Source: Reichenbachiella agariperforans (lineage in GTDB: Bacteria > Bacteroidota > Bacteroidia > Cytophagales > Cyclobacteriaceae). From it: a stretch of DNA of 64,000 nucleotides. The stretch lies in the NCBI RefSeq assembly GCF_900142205.1, contig NZ_FRAA01000004.1, positions 62,001 to 126,000 of the forward strand. Reading direction: 5' to 3'. Positions 54,265-64,000 of the stretch are shown one piece after another. Positions within the stretch are counted from its first letter, which is position 1. Each line of letters starts with the position of its first letter. Below the pieces are notes generated by a model. The model did not search any database and was not told the origin of the DNA. It saw nothing but the letters and a program-made list of their open reading frames with translations. Made by a program: the position numbers and the translations under genes.

Positions 54265-57036
54265 CTATCGATCTTTGATATAAAACTGACCTTGATACCT
54301 CACCCCCGTGTTGATATTTTCGAATAGATAATAGTAAACTCCCACAGGCAAAACCGCTCCACGGTAGTACCCATCCCAGCTGTTATCATAATTCGCTTTG
54401 GAGTACAGACGCACACCTCGCGCATTCATCACATGCAAGACAAATCCTTCGTAAACTTCGGGATTCTCAATGGTCAAAAAATCATTGAAACCATCTCCAT
54501 TTGGGGAGATATAATTTCGAATAGGTAGCTCTGCCTCAGGCAAGTCTTCAACTTCCACGCTGACAGTACACGTGTCTCGCAGTATAGGATCCCCGTCATC
54601 TTCCACGACTACTTCGAAGGAAAAAGAAATCGTCTGCTCAAAATCAAGTACCTCAGGCATATTGACCGATATCTCTCCTGACACATCATCTAGGGCAAAT
54701 ACCCCAGCCCCATCTTCTAAAAAAGTATAAGTCAGTTGCTGACCGTGATCCTGATCGATAGCTTGAAGTTGCCCTACGACGTGACCAAACGCCGTGTTTT
54801 CGCGCACAGAGAAAACAGCATCTAAAACCACAGGTGCCTCGTTGGTATCTTCAATCAGGATTTCTACCTTTTCAGAGACCGACAGTCCTCCTTTGTCCCA
54901 TGACTTGATCTCTACTTGATAGCTCGACTGGGTTTCATAGTCGAACAATTGATTGGCAAACAGCTTGTTGTCCAAAACAACAAACGCATTGTTGGTAGGA
55001 GACTGATCAATCTGTATGATCTCATAGCTATGAAAGTCTACTTGATCAGCATCCAACGTCTCCAACGTCCCCACTAGCGCTCCCGAATTTCGGTTTTCCA
55101 AAAGTGTCTGACCTGAAATCAAAATACGTGTAGGAGCCTCGTTGATGTCGGTCAGTCGAACATGCAGCGAAATCACCTCTTCCAACGACGGGACACCATC
55201 ATCTACGATGCTCACTGATAGATAGTAGTCCGACCTAGATTCATAGTCCAACACCTCTGTCAATGAAACAGCTCCTGTCACTGGGTCCATCTCAAAAGGC
55301 AAATCGCTTAGTGTACTTCTCAGTTCATAACTGAGCTGCTGTCCTGCATCCGGATCATATGCTTCGATTTGTCCAACCAACATCCCCACAGCATGCTCCT
55401 CGGACACCGTCCATAACGTATCGTAGGCTCGGGGCTGTTCGTTTTGATCTGTCACAAAAACAAAAAGGGTCTTTTCCAGTTGATGTCCTGCCTTATCCCT
55501 GACACGCACATCCAAGGAGTAGCTATCCAAAGATTCCTTATCAATCTGCTTTTTGGTGATCAACTGATTATCTATCAGTTCAAAGTAGGTATGATCCTGC
55601 TGGTTTTCAGTCGCTAAAATTTCATATGAAAATCGCTCACTCGCATCCTGATCGTCTACCTCTAGTTCCCCTACCAAGGAGCCGACATCTAGATTCTCTG
55701 AAATAAAGATCTCTGACAAAGTCACGTCACTTGGCGGTTCGTTTTCGTCCGTCACTGCCATCACCAAGCTCTGCGTAGAAGAAAGGGATGGCGTGCCATC
55801 ATCAGTCACTTTCACATCAAAAGCATATTGAGTAGCCGCTTCATAATTGATCGCTCCTGTCACGGTCAGCACCCCAGACACCGGATCCATCGAAAACGGA
55901 AGGCCAGTCGTCAGCATCTCCAAAGTCAAAGTTTGCCCCACATCTGGATCGCTAAATGTCAACGTACCCAGTGAAGATCCAACGGATACATTTTCAACTG
56001 TACCGAATGTCGCCTCACTGATCTGTGGTGCTTCGTTCTCATCTAATACGGATAGTGTCAAGGCTTTGCTAAATGTCAACCCAAACTTGTCTTCACTCGA
56101 TATCAATAGTTGATATTCTGAACGACTCTCATGATCCAAGACGGTGTTCACCTTCAGTTGACTACCGTTGATCACGAAAAATGCCGTATCCTCATTTTGA
56201 CTCACTGGAGTAAAAAAATAACTGTGCATCTCATCCCTGTCCTCATCCGCTGTAGCGATCAACGCAACCACTGCTTGCGGAGAATTGTTTTCGGTGATCG
56301 CATACTGAGAGAGGGTTATATCAGTTGGAGCCTCCTCGAGGTTCGTCACATCAAAATCCAAATCCACGGACACACTAGCACCCAAAACATCCGTAGCAGT
56401 CAGTCTGACAGAAAATACACTCAGCATTTCATAATTCGCTACTTGGCTCACCACTATAGAGCTCCCACTGATCGCTATAAGCGAAGATGCTGCAGGAGGA
56501 TCAAAATCACTCAATCCCAAAACATGACTGTCATCATCTCCATCCGACACCTCTAGGGTACAGATCACTTCCCCACTGGCTAGATTTTCTTCAAATCTCG
56601 TAGTAGAAACTGTGACAGCAGTGGGATAGCGATTGTCTGAGATCACATACGGATCACTGACCGATCCCACGAGTTGATCCGCTACGAAAGCCAACTCAAA
56701 CCTTCCCTCTACTACAGCATCTTCCGTTTCGTCATAGATTTTGAATGTGACTTGCTCCCCCTGTGCTACCCGACTGCCTATCTGAAAAATCGCCAAATAT
56801 CTACCCGAAGGCTCATGAAACGAATCGGCATATCCTATGCCACGTATCTCCCCCCCTACGAATGCAGCCACTTTGTTTTCTCCTTGTTCCAGTAGCCCAC
56901 CCTCTCGCTCAATCACTGCGCTGACAGACATTCGAAAAGGAAACTGACTGTAGTCTACTGACCAGTCGGGATCTTGGGCATGCAAGCACTGCATCGATAG
57001 CACCCAAAACCCCAATACGCTAATTATCTTATTCAC
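54265..57036 (-). CDS. Cadherin-repeat surface protein with type B type IX sorting tail
   Basis: 923 residues with a signal peptide (MNKIISVLGFWVLSMQCLHA) and a first domain (about 20-130) with 'YDETEDAVVEGRF'-like sequence. Then come seven or so cadherin-like repeats of about 95 residues, marked by 'DENEAPQISE', 'DINEAPTRILISGQ', and 'DQNEQP' (the Ca2+-binding DxNEAP motif). The C-terminal 85 residues ('NYISPNGDGFNDFLTI' ... 'WDGYYRGAVLPVGVYYYLF') are the gliding-motility-associated C-terminal (type B) domain. It is thus exported through the type IX system and held on the surface, likely as a calcium-dependent adhesin. The PorP/SprF gene follows it by 2 bp; the giant LamG gene precedes it by 3 bp. 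Confidence 0.93.
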   Translation of the reverse strand: MNKIISVLGFWVLSMQCLHAQDPDWSVDYSQFPFRMSVSAVIEREGGLLEQGENKVAAFVGGEIRGIGYADSFHEPSGRYLAIFQIGSRVAQGEQVTFKIYDETEDAVVEGRFELAFVADQLVGSVSDPYVISDNRYPTAVTVSTTRFEENLASGEVICTLEVSDGDDDSHVLGLSDFDPPAASSLIAISGSSIVVSQVANYEMLSVFSVRLTATDVLGASVSVDLDFDVTNLEEAPTDITLSQYAITENNSPQAVVALIATADEDRDEMHSYFFTPVSQNEDTAFFVINGSQLKVNTVLDHESRSEYQLLISSEDKFGLTFSKALTLSVLDENEAPQISEATFGTVENVSVGSSLGTLTFSDPDVGQTLTLEMLTTGLPFSMDPVSGVLTVTGAINYEAATQYAFDVKVTDDGTPSLSSTQSLVMAVTDENEPPSDVTLSEIFISENLDVGSLVGELEVDDQDASERFSYEILATENQQDHTYFELIDNQLITKKQIDKESLDSYSLDVRVRDKAGHQLEKTLFVFVTDQNEQPRAYDTLWTVSEEHAVGMLVGQIEAYDPDAGQQLSYELRSTLSDLPFEMDPVTGAVSLTEVLDYESRSDYYLSVSIVDDGVPSLEEVISLHVRLTDINEAPTRILISGQTLLENRNSGALVGTLETLDADQVDFHSYEIIQIDQSPTNNAFVVLDNKLFANQLFDYETQSSYQVEIKSWDKGGLSVSEKVEILIEDTNEAPVVLDAVFSVRENTAFGHVVGQLQAIDQDHGQQLTYTFLEDGAGVFALDDVSGEISVNMPEVLDFEQTISFSFEVVVEDDGDPILRDTCTVSVEVEDLPEAELPIRNYISPNGDGFNDFLTIENPEVYEGFVLHVMNARGVRLYSKANYDNSWDGYYRGAVLPVGVYYYLFENINTGVRYQGQFYIKDR

Positions 57037-57039
57037 TGG

Positions 57040-60000
57040 TTATTCTTTAATCAACAGTTGCGATCGATCCTGACTAGCCGATTGTAGTTTGAGTACATAC
57101 ACTCCTCGATGGACCTCTCCTCCATGGTCATCTAGACCGTTCCACTCGAACTCCACGAGCTCTTCAGGGTTTCCTAAAAACTCACGATCAATCAATAGTT
57201 TGCCGTCCATCGATACGACTCGTAGTTGTGCAAAACCGTCGCTATCTAGGACAAAAACAAACTTGACATCCGTATCAAATGGATTTGGGTAGACATTGGA
57301 CCCCAAGTACGCATCCTCCTCTAGATGAAAGTTGAATAGAACTGGTGAGTCTGTTGTCCCCTCTAAGGTAGCTGCCTCAAATACTCGTGACTCATCCAGT
57401 GGATAGCTCTTCTCGCCAAACCGTAGCTTAAATACCACATCTTCTGATGCATCTCCATATACTGTCAAATAATACACAGATTGGCCATTGACCTCCTGCG
57501 CTTCTGCGACACCTCGGAGTTGCCCCTCATGATACGCTTCTAAGACAGGTGCATCACTTGCCAGATCCAGACCTATCACTTGCACAACCATGGACATATT
57601 GTCTCGGTAATGATGCGGATCCAAACCTGACTGTTCGTAGATAGCAGCCACTTGATTGGCCCTAGAAGACGCATTGATCAAACCCGACTGAGGAAACACC
57701 AACTGCTGATCTTCCGAAACCTTCATCACATACCCCTCATTTGGAGATAGGTATTTAAGATTCCCTGTCCATTTGAGCACTGGATCGTAGATTGCAAACG
57801 CATATTGACTTTTGATAATATCTCCGTCACTAGCCTGTAGCGAAGCAAGCGCCTCATTGATCTCCATGTTTTCCTGCCCCAAGAAACTGACCCAGTTCCA
57901 CTCGCGCGCCAAGGACTCACTAGTCGGTGAATACAGAGGTATCTGTGACACCTGCGTGTCGACTGGCTGACCAGAAAAACTAATCCGCTGCGTGTTGGCT
58001 GAGAACACCCGGTACGATTTCGTCACGTCCAAACCTCCTTGACCCACTGGCAAATTGTCACCAGCCAGGCTTCCTATCCAAAGCTCATTTTCCTGATCAT
58101 AGATATCCAAACCATCCATGCCGATGATCCGATCACCTGACGTCAGTGGCTGACCAGCAAACAAACGACTGCTACGCGTCAAATCATCAGAATCCAAACT
58201 AAAGGACACCCACTTCCAACCTTTTGGTATGTTGACTGTAGTCACCACATGTTCGCTAGACTGAAAAACAATTGGCGTAGAAGGACTACCATATATTTCG
58301 TTTTGGATAAACATAACAGGATCAGATGGAATTTGTGGAGTTGCAATATGATTGAGCACTTTGCCCTCACTAGCGTCCCAAATCCTAAACTCCAACTCCT
58401 CACCAGACAGTGCATTGCTATAGGCAGACAAGAACACCTGATAGGTATCGTACACCTCTTGGTACGAAAGGTTCGCCATACCCCGCAACTCATCATTGAC
58501 AAATACCCCTACGACATCCTCATCATCTACCGAATAGACCTCCCCTATTTTGACTTGTCCGATAAAACTCATCGTGTATTGAAAATCCTCAGGTGAGAAT
58601 ACCCAATCATCTGGAAGTGATCGGCTGACTTTGAGATCCAGCAATAAAGTCTCGTTGAAACCAAAATCTGTTCTAAGATGAATCGCCTCTTGGTATTCAC
58701 CGATATTGAGCCCGGCATTGACTGTAAATACAATGTCCTCTTCCCCCTCCGGAGCAATCACCCCAGATGATGGGGTGGCACTAAGCCATGTAGGGAGATT
58801 GTCCACGACGAAAGACTGGTTTTCCCCTCCTTCATTGATCAGGGTACTGGTGAAGCTCAAAGGTTCATCAATCAATTTTTGTAACGATACTGTCCTATCC
58901 TCCCACGACACTTGGTTGCGATCCACATATGCCGACCAGGTCACAGGAGACTTCATCACATTTCCATTCTGATCCACTAGCCCTCTCACCGAAATGTCCA
59001 GTATGCAGTTTTCGATCGTTTCGGGACTATCTTCATCAAGCGTGATGATGATTTTATCCCCGTTGACCGAATAATTAAAATAGACCGGTGTCTCGTTAGG
59101 CTTCAGGACAATGTCAGGATTTTCTACCGAATACTGCTCACCAGTACTCATCCCCTCCTCTCCCAGGTCATACTCGTCATAGCAATCAAGACTACCTTCG
59201 GAGATTCTCAACAACTCGTTGTACTTTTCGAAAGGCACATAACACACCAAACCCAATTCATCACCGTCCAGCTTGTAGTACGCCATGCGCTCTATCTGCT
59301 CGCTACGTTTGGCCATGCGCCACAGCCTAAACTCGTCCATCTGACCGACAAAGGAATCCTCGAAAGGTAGCTGCGTTGACTCATGGAAGCTCAAACGGCT
59401 ACCCAAGACCACTGCAGGCCCTCCATACCCTCCAAAGGAATCTGCACCAAAAGACGAAATCAATTTCGTATCAAAGAAAGCACTGGTCTTACCGACACGA
59501 TTGACAACCAATGCCAGGTGATGCCATTGTTGATCCAGTACCGACTGTCCTACAAGTACAAAAAAGGAATTGTCATGAGTCAATATAATCTGCCCCAGAG
59601 GAGTAATGGCAATTTCCCAGTCCAGACCAGTGACATTGCCATTGCTCACGAGCGTCATGGTATCGACGGTACTGGTGTTGGCGGTTTTGAACCAAAACTC
59701 CAAAGAGAAGTCCTCGTCATCATCAAAAGCCTGAGATGCGAGTGTGACCGGATTGGTTCCATCAAAATCATAAGCAAGCGAAGTAGGTTCAGACCACCAA
59801 TCTGCGTGGATCGCAGCATGCCTGGCCAGCACTCTGTCTTCCGACAATGCGCCACGCCCTTCGTTGAGCGGCCAATACCCCAATAGTCCTATTTCACGCC
59901 CAGACAGGTCTCTGTAAAAATTAGACGCTATGTCTGTAGACAACATATACTGATCCCAGAGTCTCAATTCATGGACATTTCCCGTAAATGAAGTAGCTCC

Positions 60001-63000
60001 CTCTCCGCCCAACACTAAAGGTGTCGCAGCAAAATGTGTCGCAACGAAAGTCTCGTTGAAACCGACCAGCTCGGCATTGTAATAGAGCGCAGCTTTGTTC
60101 TCAATCGGGTCGATACTGAAAGCCACATGTGACCAAACATCCAACGAAACGGGTCCATCAGAGGTCACATCAAACGTCCCCAAAGTTAACTGAAGACGAC
60201 CATCGGCAAGCAGTTTTAAACTCAGGTCAGTAGTCGTCGCGTCACCATGATGCAAAAGTTCCTGCTCTCTATGAGCAAACTCTTCGTCACGCCTCACCCA
60301 CATTTCTGCAGTGATCGCCGTATTCTGAAGCTGAACATGGTCTATGACTACCTGATCCGTATCACTGTCTGAAAAACGAATACTCGTAGGGTGTCTTAGT
60401 GTTGTACCGTTGATCTTACCCGTGACTTGGATAAAATCCCTATCGACCAACCCCGCCTCTATCGGTTCATTCAGTGTCAGTATGATTTCGTCATTGGGCG
60501 ACAATACACCATCTGCGGGGGAGGGTCGCCCAAAGGCATGAGGACTCGTACGGTCCAGAGTCCCATTGATGAGATTGGAGTAGGACTCCAACCCGTTGGT
60601 ACACATGTATTGCCACCGAAGCTGATACCCACCATCTGGCAGATTGTACTCCTCTGTATCCCAATCATACACGATGTAATTGTTGTCTATCGGGAAATCG
60701 AAATAATTTTCCCCTATTGCTCTCTGCTCGGCTACCTCATCAACATCTCTACTCCATACAGCGGCATCTACCCAATCCTCATCGGTCTGATACGTTGCTT
60801 TGAACTGAAGTTTAATTTTCTCATGATTGGCAAAATAGAAGCTCTGCTCCTGAATCTCGACTTGGACCTTCGAGTCTACTTGATTGTTGACTATCCATCC
60901 AGGGGTAGGTGAGATCACAGTAGCTATTGGACACGAGGGGTCAAAATAAACAGATAGCGTGTCTCGGGCATAGATGTCCTCCTGAAAATCCAAATCCTGA
61001 CCAAAGTCAAACTGACACCCCGCGACTAGATAAACGACGATGTCTTCATAGTCATAGACATCTTCGACGGGCCTGAGAGTAATCGACTTGGTCAGTTGCT
61101 CTCCTCCATAAAGGGCGATGGGCGTCCCTTTGATGAACCGCTCTCCATCCAACCTCATCGTTGGCCCAGCACCTGTAGTTCGCTGATCCACCACGAGATT
61201 ATAGGTACGGACCGTGTCTTCTGCATTCTTGTTTTCAAGAATGATATCAAAAGTAGCCCGGTCGTTTAGACTCCAAGGAATCCCTCTCTGCACACGTGGC
61301 TCAATCCTAAAGCCAGGCTGATCTCGCTGAAAAGTACCGTAGTTTAAAACATAATCCTCCGACGAGCTATTTTCTATTACGAATCGGTTATCGTCGACAG
61401 GATGTTCTAAGTACCCTCCAATTATTCCTTTTGATTGTAGGTCATCCAATAATTCTGGTCTTAAAAACTCCAAATACCTAGCCTTCTCCTCAGGCTCATA
61501 TGGACAAGAGGTTCGCCCCCCTTTGGTGATAAACACGGGATTGATATAGTCTGTAGTATCAGGTTTCACATAATGAAACTCTCCGTCAACGTCATTGATA
61601 CTACCCGCACTAGCAGGCACAGCCGCCACACCTTGATCAAATCTAGAATATAGATCATTCATACTGATCACTGCACTATCTGTATCATAATTAGCTCCAC
61701 TCAAAATCACATCAACTGAATATTGATCGCCTGGATCATCATCCTGAAGATGGATGGTGGTAGCTTGGGTACTACTCTGCTCAGAGCTATTTCCTGTTTC
61801 TACATATACGGCATTGCCTATTTGAAAATTGATATCTGTATAAGCTCCGAAAAAAGAAAAGTCCGAATGAAAATCAAATGCTGTGTACCAACTATACTGC
61901 TGACTGTACCCAAAATCATTGGTCACTCCGAGTTCATAGGATTTTTCAATGTTAGAACCGTACCCAAACGATATATTTTCCTTCCTATAATCGCTATCGT
62001 TTCGAGAGGCAAAATACTTCGCTACCAGTTTATCATATTCGTTCTGGGCAATTGCGGACTTCCAAATCCTAATCTGATTTTTCAATCTATTTTGATCATC
62101 AGCGTCAGATACGGCTACCAGATCCTTTTCAAGGTCAGCAATGAGCTGTTCGATTTGTCTCTGTGTGTAATAAAAAAGCGTCGATTCTTGAAGGTTAAAA
62201 GAAATAGATTTTGACCTAGCAAAAGCATACTCTTCACTGTTAACAACAAAACTATTCGCATAACACTCATTGACCCCTCCACAAGAGTCTAAAGGGATAA
62301 TATCAAGATTATAACTGGGAGAATAGAATATATTTAAAGCATTACCCACAAATAAATCGCTCCCAGCCCCAGTGTTTTTGTTTTCTTTAGAAGTATTGAG
62401 TTTGACCCCCTCGGTAAATGATATAATAGAGGTCTCTTTGGCTTGCCTATCCCCACTCGAATTCTCCACAAACCCCAAAGTAGTCTTCATTTTGACTGCC
62501 ACATTGGAACTAATCAGTGTGCCTATATCTTGTTCATAATAAACCCCCATTTTTATTGACCCTTGTTGCTTAAACCCTCGCTTATACGTGGACGATCTGA
62601 CTTTTGTAAATTTGGCCTTATTCAAAAACTCAGTGTAACTCTGACTTCCTGGAGGATCTCTTAAAACAATATCTACAACTTGATATTCTTCCTGAGAGAC
62701 CGTGTAGAAACTTTGCTGTGATTTATCCAATGAAGTTCCAAGCACAATTCCACGAAACAAATCATCCTTTTCTTTCCACGACGTAGTAGGCCCTATGATC
62801 TGAACCGTCTTGGTAAAGCTCTTTTCTGGATATTGACGATCTATTAACAGTGACGGTTCGCCAACAGAGAACGTGTATATAACCTCCCCATTTTCCAAAC
62901 TCATCACGCCGGAGTGTCCCGCAATTTCATTATCAATCTGTATTGTACCTGACCTTATGGTATCCTGGTAATAAACAATCGGATTATGGGGGTCTAACAC

Positions 63001-64000
63001 ATTATTGTCCCTGTTTTCATATTCTTCACTCAGTGTGATACCCCATGTGTATTCACCTGTCGCGAACACTTCATACGGAAGTGGAGAGGCCTTAATATCA
63101 AGTGAAACACCCGGAAGAACCTCATAGAATTCAGAGCCTAACACCCCAGGTATTTCCACCAAATCATCCCCTACCCGGTACTGTTTCACAGTAAATCGTT
63201 CTCGTGTTCTAAAAACAAAATCTCTCTTCAAGTCATAGAGTACCAAATCCGAATCACATGTAGTCCCTGTACACGCTACTGTATCCGTCTCTAGATCGTC
63301 TCTTGACAAATCAATCGAAGACTCTGCCAACCGTTTAAGCTCTCGATTAAATTCAGTGGTTTGTGAGGGGACTCGAAGGTCAACGATATTGTATCGAAAT
63401 GGAGGAAGGTCAACGAGATACTCCCCCGTAGCGACATCAGTGGTCACCACCGTCTCAAAGCATGTCTTCCCAATTGATTTGAGTTTGATTTCGGCTGTAC
63501 CGATGTTGTTGATTGATTGGCCAGATCCAGATATTTTCTCCCCTTCTGTCGCGCCTCCCACTACCTTGCCGATCAAGGTACGCGTGGTGTTGTCATAGAA
63601 TACCAGGTCAAAGACATTGTCTTGAAAATTGTACTTACCCGACGGAGGCCAAACCGCCTCTGCGAATGTATGATTGTTTTTGGCAACTTTGATTCTATGC
63701 TTACCAATCGGTACATCCATTTCAAACCGACCATTCGCATCAGTAGTCAACACCTGCCCATCTACCAACACTGGCTGATCATCAATATATATATTGACTC
63801 CCTCTACATAGCAATTGGGCGCATCTGGATCATCCGCAGACTCATAACCTAAAATCCTCGGATCGTACTTGACCGTACCTGTGACAGCAAAGGACGAGTT
63901 GTCCTTAAAATTCTTTTCGTTTTGTATCTGCTGCGATGGACCTATATACAGAATCTTGTTGGATGGCTCAAAACTGTGTGCCCCAAAAACTGGTACCAGT
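57040..64000 (-). CDS. Giant LamG-domain surface protein with type A type IX sorting tail (5' end outside window)
   Basis: The frame is open to the right edge, so the true start is outside; 2320 codons are visible. The N-terminal visible part (from 'LVPVFGAHSFEPSNKILY') has carboxypeptidase-regulatory-like repeats ('GVNIYIDDQPVLVDG', 'TTDANGRFEMDVPIGKHRI'). A coiled-coil stretch lies about one-fifth in ('QIEQLIADLEKDLVAV'). Two LamG/concanavalin-type domains follow ('EMWVRRDEEFAH', 'FSLEFWFKTANTS'), each ending in a 'MDEFRLWRMA' or 'VHELRLWDQY' motif. The last 85 residues ('NVYPNPFDTDVKFVFVLD' ... 'GVYVLKLQS') are the type A Por-secretion tail. It should be a very large secreted adhesin or binding protein, co-transcribed with the cadherin and PorP genes. 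Confidence 0.9.
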   Translation of the reverse strand, partial: LVPVFGAHSFEPSNKILYIGPSQQIQNEKNFKDNSSFAVTGTVKYDPRILGYESADDPDAPNCYVEGVNIYIDDQPVLVDGQVLTTDANGRFEMDVPIGKHRIKVAKNNHTFAEAVWPPSGKYNFQDNVFDLVFYDNTTRTLIGKVVGGATEGEKISGSGQSINNIGTAEIKLKSIGKTCFETVVTTDVATGEYLVDLPPFRYNIVDLRVPSQTTEFNRELKRLAESSIDLSRDDLETDTVACTGTTCDSDLVLYDLKRDFVFRTRERFTVKQYRVGDDLVEIPGVLGSEFYEVLPGVSLDIKASPLPYEVFATGEYTWGITLSEEYENRDNNVLDPHNPIVYYQDTIRSGTIQIDNEIAGHSGVMSLENGEVIYTFSVGEPSLLIDRQYPEKSFTKTVQIIGPTTSWKEKDDLFRGIVLGTSLDKSQQSFYTVSQEEYQVVDIVLRDPPGSQSYTEFLNKAKFTKVRSSTYKRGFKQQGSIKMGVYYEQDIGTLISSNVAVKMKTTLGFVENSSGDRQAKETSIISFTEGVKLNTSKENKNTGAGSDLFVGNALNIFYSPSYNLDIIPLDSCGGVNECYANSFVVNSEEYAFARSKSISFNLQESTLFYYTQRQIEQLIADLEKDLVAVSDADDQNRLKNQIRIWKSAIAQNEYDKLVAKYFASRNDSDYRKENISFGYGSNIEKSYELGVTNDFGYSQQYSWYTAFDFHSDFSFFGAYTDINFQIGNAVYVETGNSSEQSSTQATTIHLQDDDPGDQYSVDVILSGANYDTDSAVISMNDLYSRFDQGVAAVPASAGSINDVDGEFHYVKPDTTDYINPVFITKGGRTSCPYEPEEKARYLEFLRPELLDDLQSKGIIGGYLEHPVDDNRFVIENSSSEDYVLNYGTFQRDQPGFRIEPRVQRGIPWSLNDRATFDIILENKNAEDTVRTYNLVVDQRTTGAGPTMRLDGERFIKGTPIALYGGEQLTKSITLRPVEDVYDYEDIVVYLVAGCQFDFGQDLDFQEDIYARDTLSVYFDPSCPIATVISPTPGWIVNNQVDSKVQVEIQEQSFYFANHEKIKLQFKATYQTDEDWVDAAVWSRDVDEVAEQRAIGENYFDFPIDNNYIVYDWDTEEYNLPDGGYQLRWQYMCTNGLESYSNLINGTLDRTSPHAFGRPSPADGVLSPNDEIILTLNEPIEAGLVDRDFIQVTGKINGTTLRHPTSIRFSDSDTDQVVIDHVQLQNTAITAEMWVRRDEEFAHREQELLHHGDATTTDLSLKLLADGRLQLTLGTFDVTSDGPVSLDVWSHVAFSIDPIENKAALYYNAELVGFNETFVATHFAATPLVLGGEGATSFTGNVHELRLWDQYMLSTDIASNFYRDLSGREIGLLGYWPLNEGRGALSEDRVLARHAAIHADWWSEPTSLAYDFDGTNPVTLASQAFDDDEDFSLEFWFKTANTSTVDTMTLVSNGNVTGLDWEIAITPLGQIILTHDNSFFVLVGQSVLDQQWHHLALVVNRVGKTSAFFDTKLISSFGADSFGGYGGPAVVLGSRLSFHESTQLPFEDSFVGQMDEFRLWRMAKRSEQIERMAYYKLDGDELGLVCYVPFEKYNELLRISEGSLDCYDEYDLGEEGMSTGEQYSVENPDIVLKPNETPVYFNYSVNGDKIIITLDEDSPETIENCILDISVRGLVDQNGNVMKSPVTWSAYVDRNQVSWEDRTVSLQKLIDEPLSFTSTLINEGGENQSFVVDNLPTWLSATPSSGVIAPEGEEDIVFTVNAGLNIGEYQEAIHLRTDFGFNETLLLDLKVSRSLPDDWVFSPEDFQYTMSFIGQVKIGEVYSVDDEDVVGVFVNDELRGMANLSYQEVYDTYQVFLSAYSNALSGEELEFRIWDASEGKVLNHIATPQIPSDPVMFIQNEIYGSPSTPIVFQSSEHVVTTVNIPKGWKWVSFSLDSDDLTRSSRLFAGQPLTSGDRIIGMDGLDIYDQENELWIGSLAGDNLPVGQGGLDVTKSYRVFSANTQRISFSGQPVDTQVSQIPLYSPTSESLAREWNWVSFLGQENMEINEALASLQASDGDIIKSQYAFAIYDPVLKWTGNLKYLSPNEGYVMKVSEDQQLVFPQSGLINASSRANQVAAIYEQSGLDPHHYRDNMSMVVQVIGLDLASDAPVLEAYHEGQLRGVAEAQEVNGQSVYYLTVYGDASEDVVFKLRFGEKSYPLDESRVFEAATLEGTTDSPVLFNFHLEEDAYLGSNVYPNPFDTDVKFVFVLDSDGFAQLRVVSMDGKLLIDREFLGNPEELVEFEWNGLDDHGGEVHRGVYVLKLQSASQDRSQLLIKE

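Noticed and set aside
1-64000. Mobile element, phage or CRISPR content
   Set aside because: No transposase, integrase, direct-repeat array, capsid or tail gene, or flanking target duplication is visible on either strand.

Overview
The window looks like a chromosomal segment of a Bacteroidota bacterium, most likely of the Cytophagales type. This rests on two SusC/SusD outer-membrane uptake pairs, type IX secretion parts (a PorE-like protein, a PorP/SprF protein, and proteins with type A and type B sorting tails), a LytS/LytTR two-component pair, many lipoproteins with an early Cys, and promoter-like TTG-N19-TAnnTTTG sequence. The species assignment is inference. I see no phage, insertion sequence, integrase, CRISPR array or rRNA.

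Layout. 1-5.7 kb: a SusC-SusD-lipoprotein-lipoprotein operon on the minus strand, cut by the left edge, with a palindromic block upstream. 6-11.3 kb, minus strand: a PorE-like OmpA protein, then the tight queE, folD and lepA group. 11.5-14.2 kb, plus strand: poorly known small genes (a DUF4924-like protein, a Cys4 membrane protein, tiny overlapping reading frames, a WG-repeat lipoprotein and a 72-residue protein). 14.5-21 kb: an SDR/AraC pair, a chemoreceptor, an MFS exporter and a processive glycosyltransferase. 21.3-32 kb, minus strand: a likely peptide-scavenging locus, in transcription order LytTR regulator, LytS-like kinase, zinc metalloprotease, SusC, SusD and lipoprotein, closed by a strong terminator.

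32-38 kb, minus strand: a lipoprotein TIM-barrel enzyme, then rsh (RelA/SpoT), fur-like, STAS and purA, apparently one operon with a strong terminator. 37.9-41.5 kb, plus strand: tRNA-Leu(UAG), trigger factor, clpP and clpX, each followed by its own hairpin terminator. 41.5-45 kb: a queuosine-precursor transporter, menC, and queA divergent from menC. With queE at 8 kb, this puts three queuosine genes in the window. 44.9-46.8 kb: a four-gene envelope-stress module (Spy/CpxP-like protein, ECF sigma factor, one-TM putative anti-sigma factor, membrane-anchored Spy/CpxP-like protein).

46.9-53.3 kb: a bestrophin channel, a large Y_Y_Y/propeller sensor that ends in membrane segments rather than a kinase, a GNAT acetyltransferase, two small envelope proteins, and an orphan ABC ATPase. 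53.3-64 kb, minus strand: a type IX secretion/adhesin cluster made of PorP/SprF, a cadherin-repeat protein with a type B tail, and a giant LamG protein with a type A tail that runs off the right edge.

Most genes are ordinary for the phylum. The parts most worth a second look are the Cnr-like ECF module, the kinase-less propeller sensor, the protease-SusCD locus with an inverted repeat at its promoter, the overlapping small reading frames near 13.3 kb, and the palindromic block upstream of the first susC.
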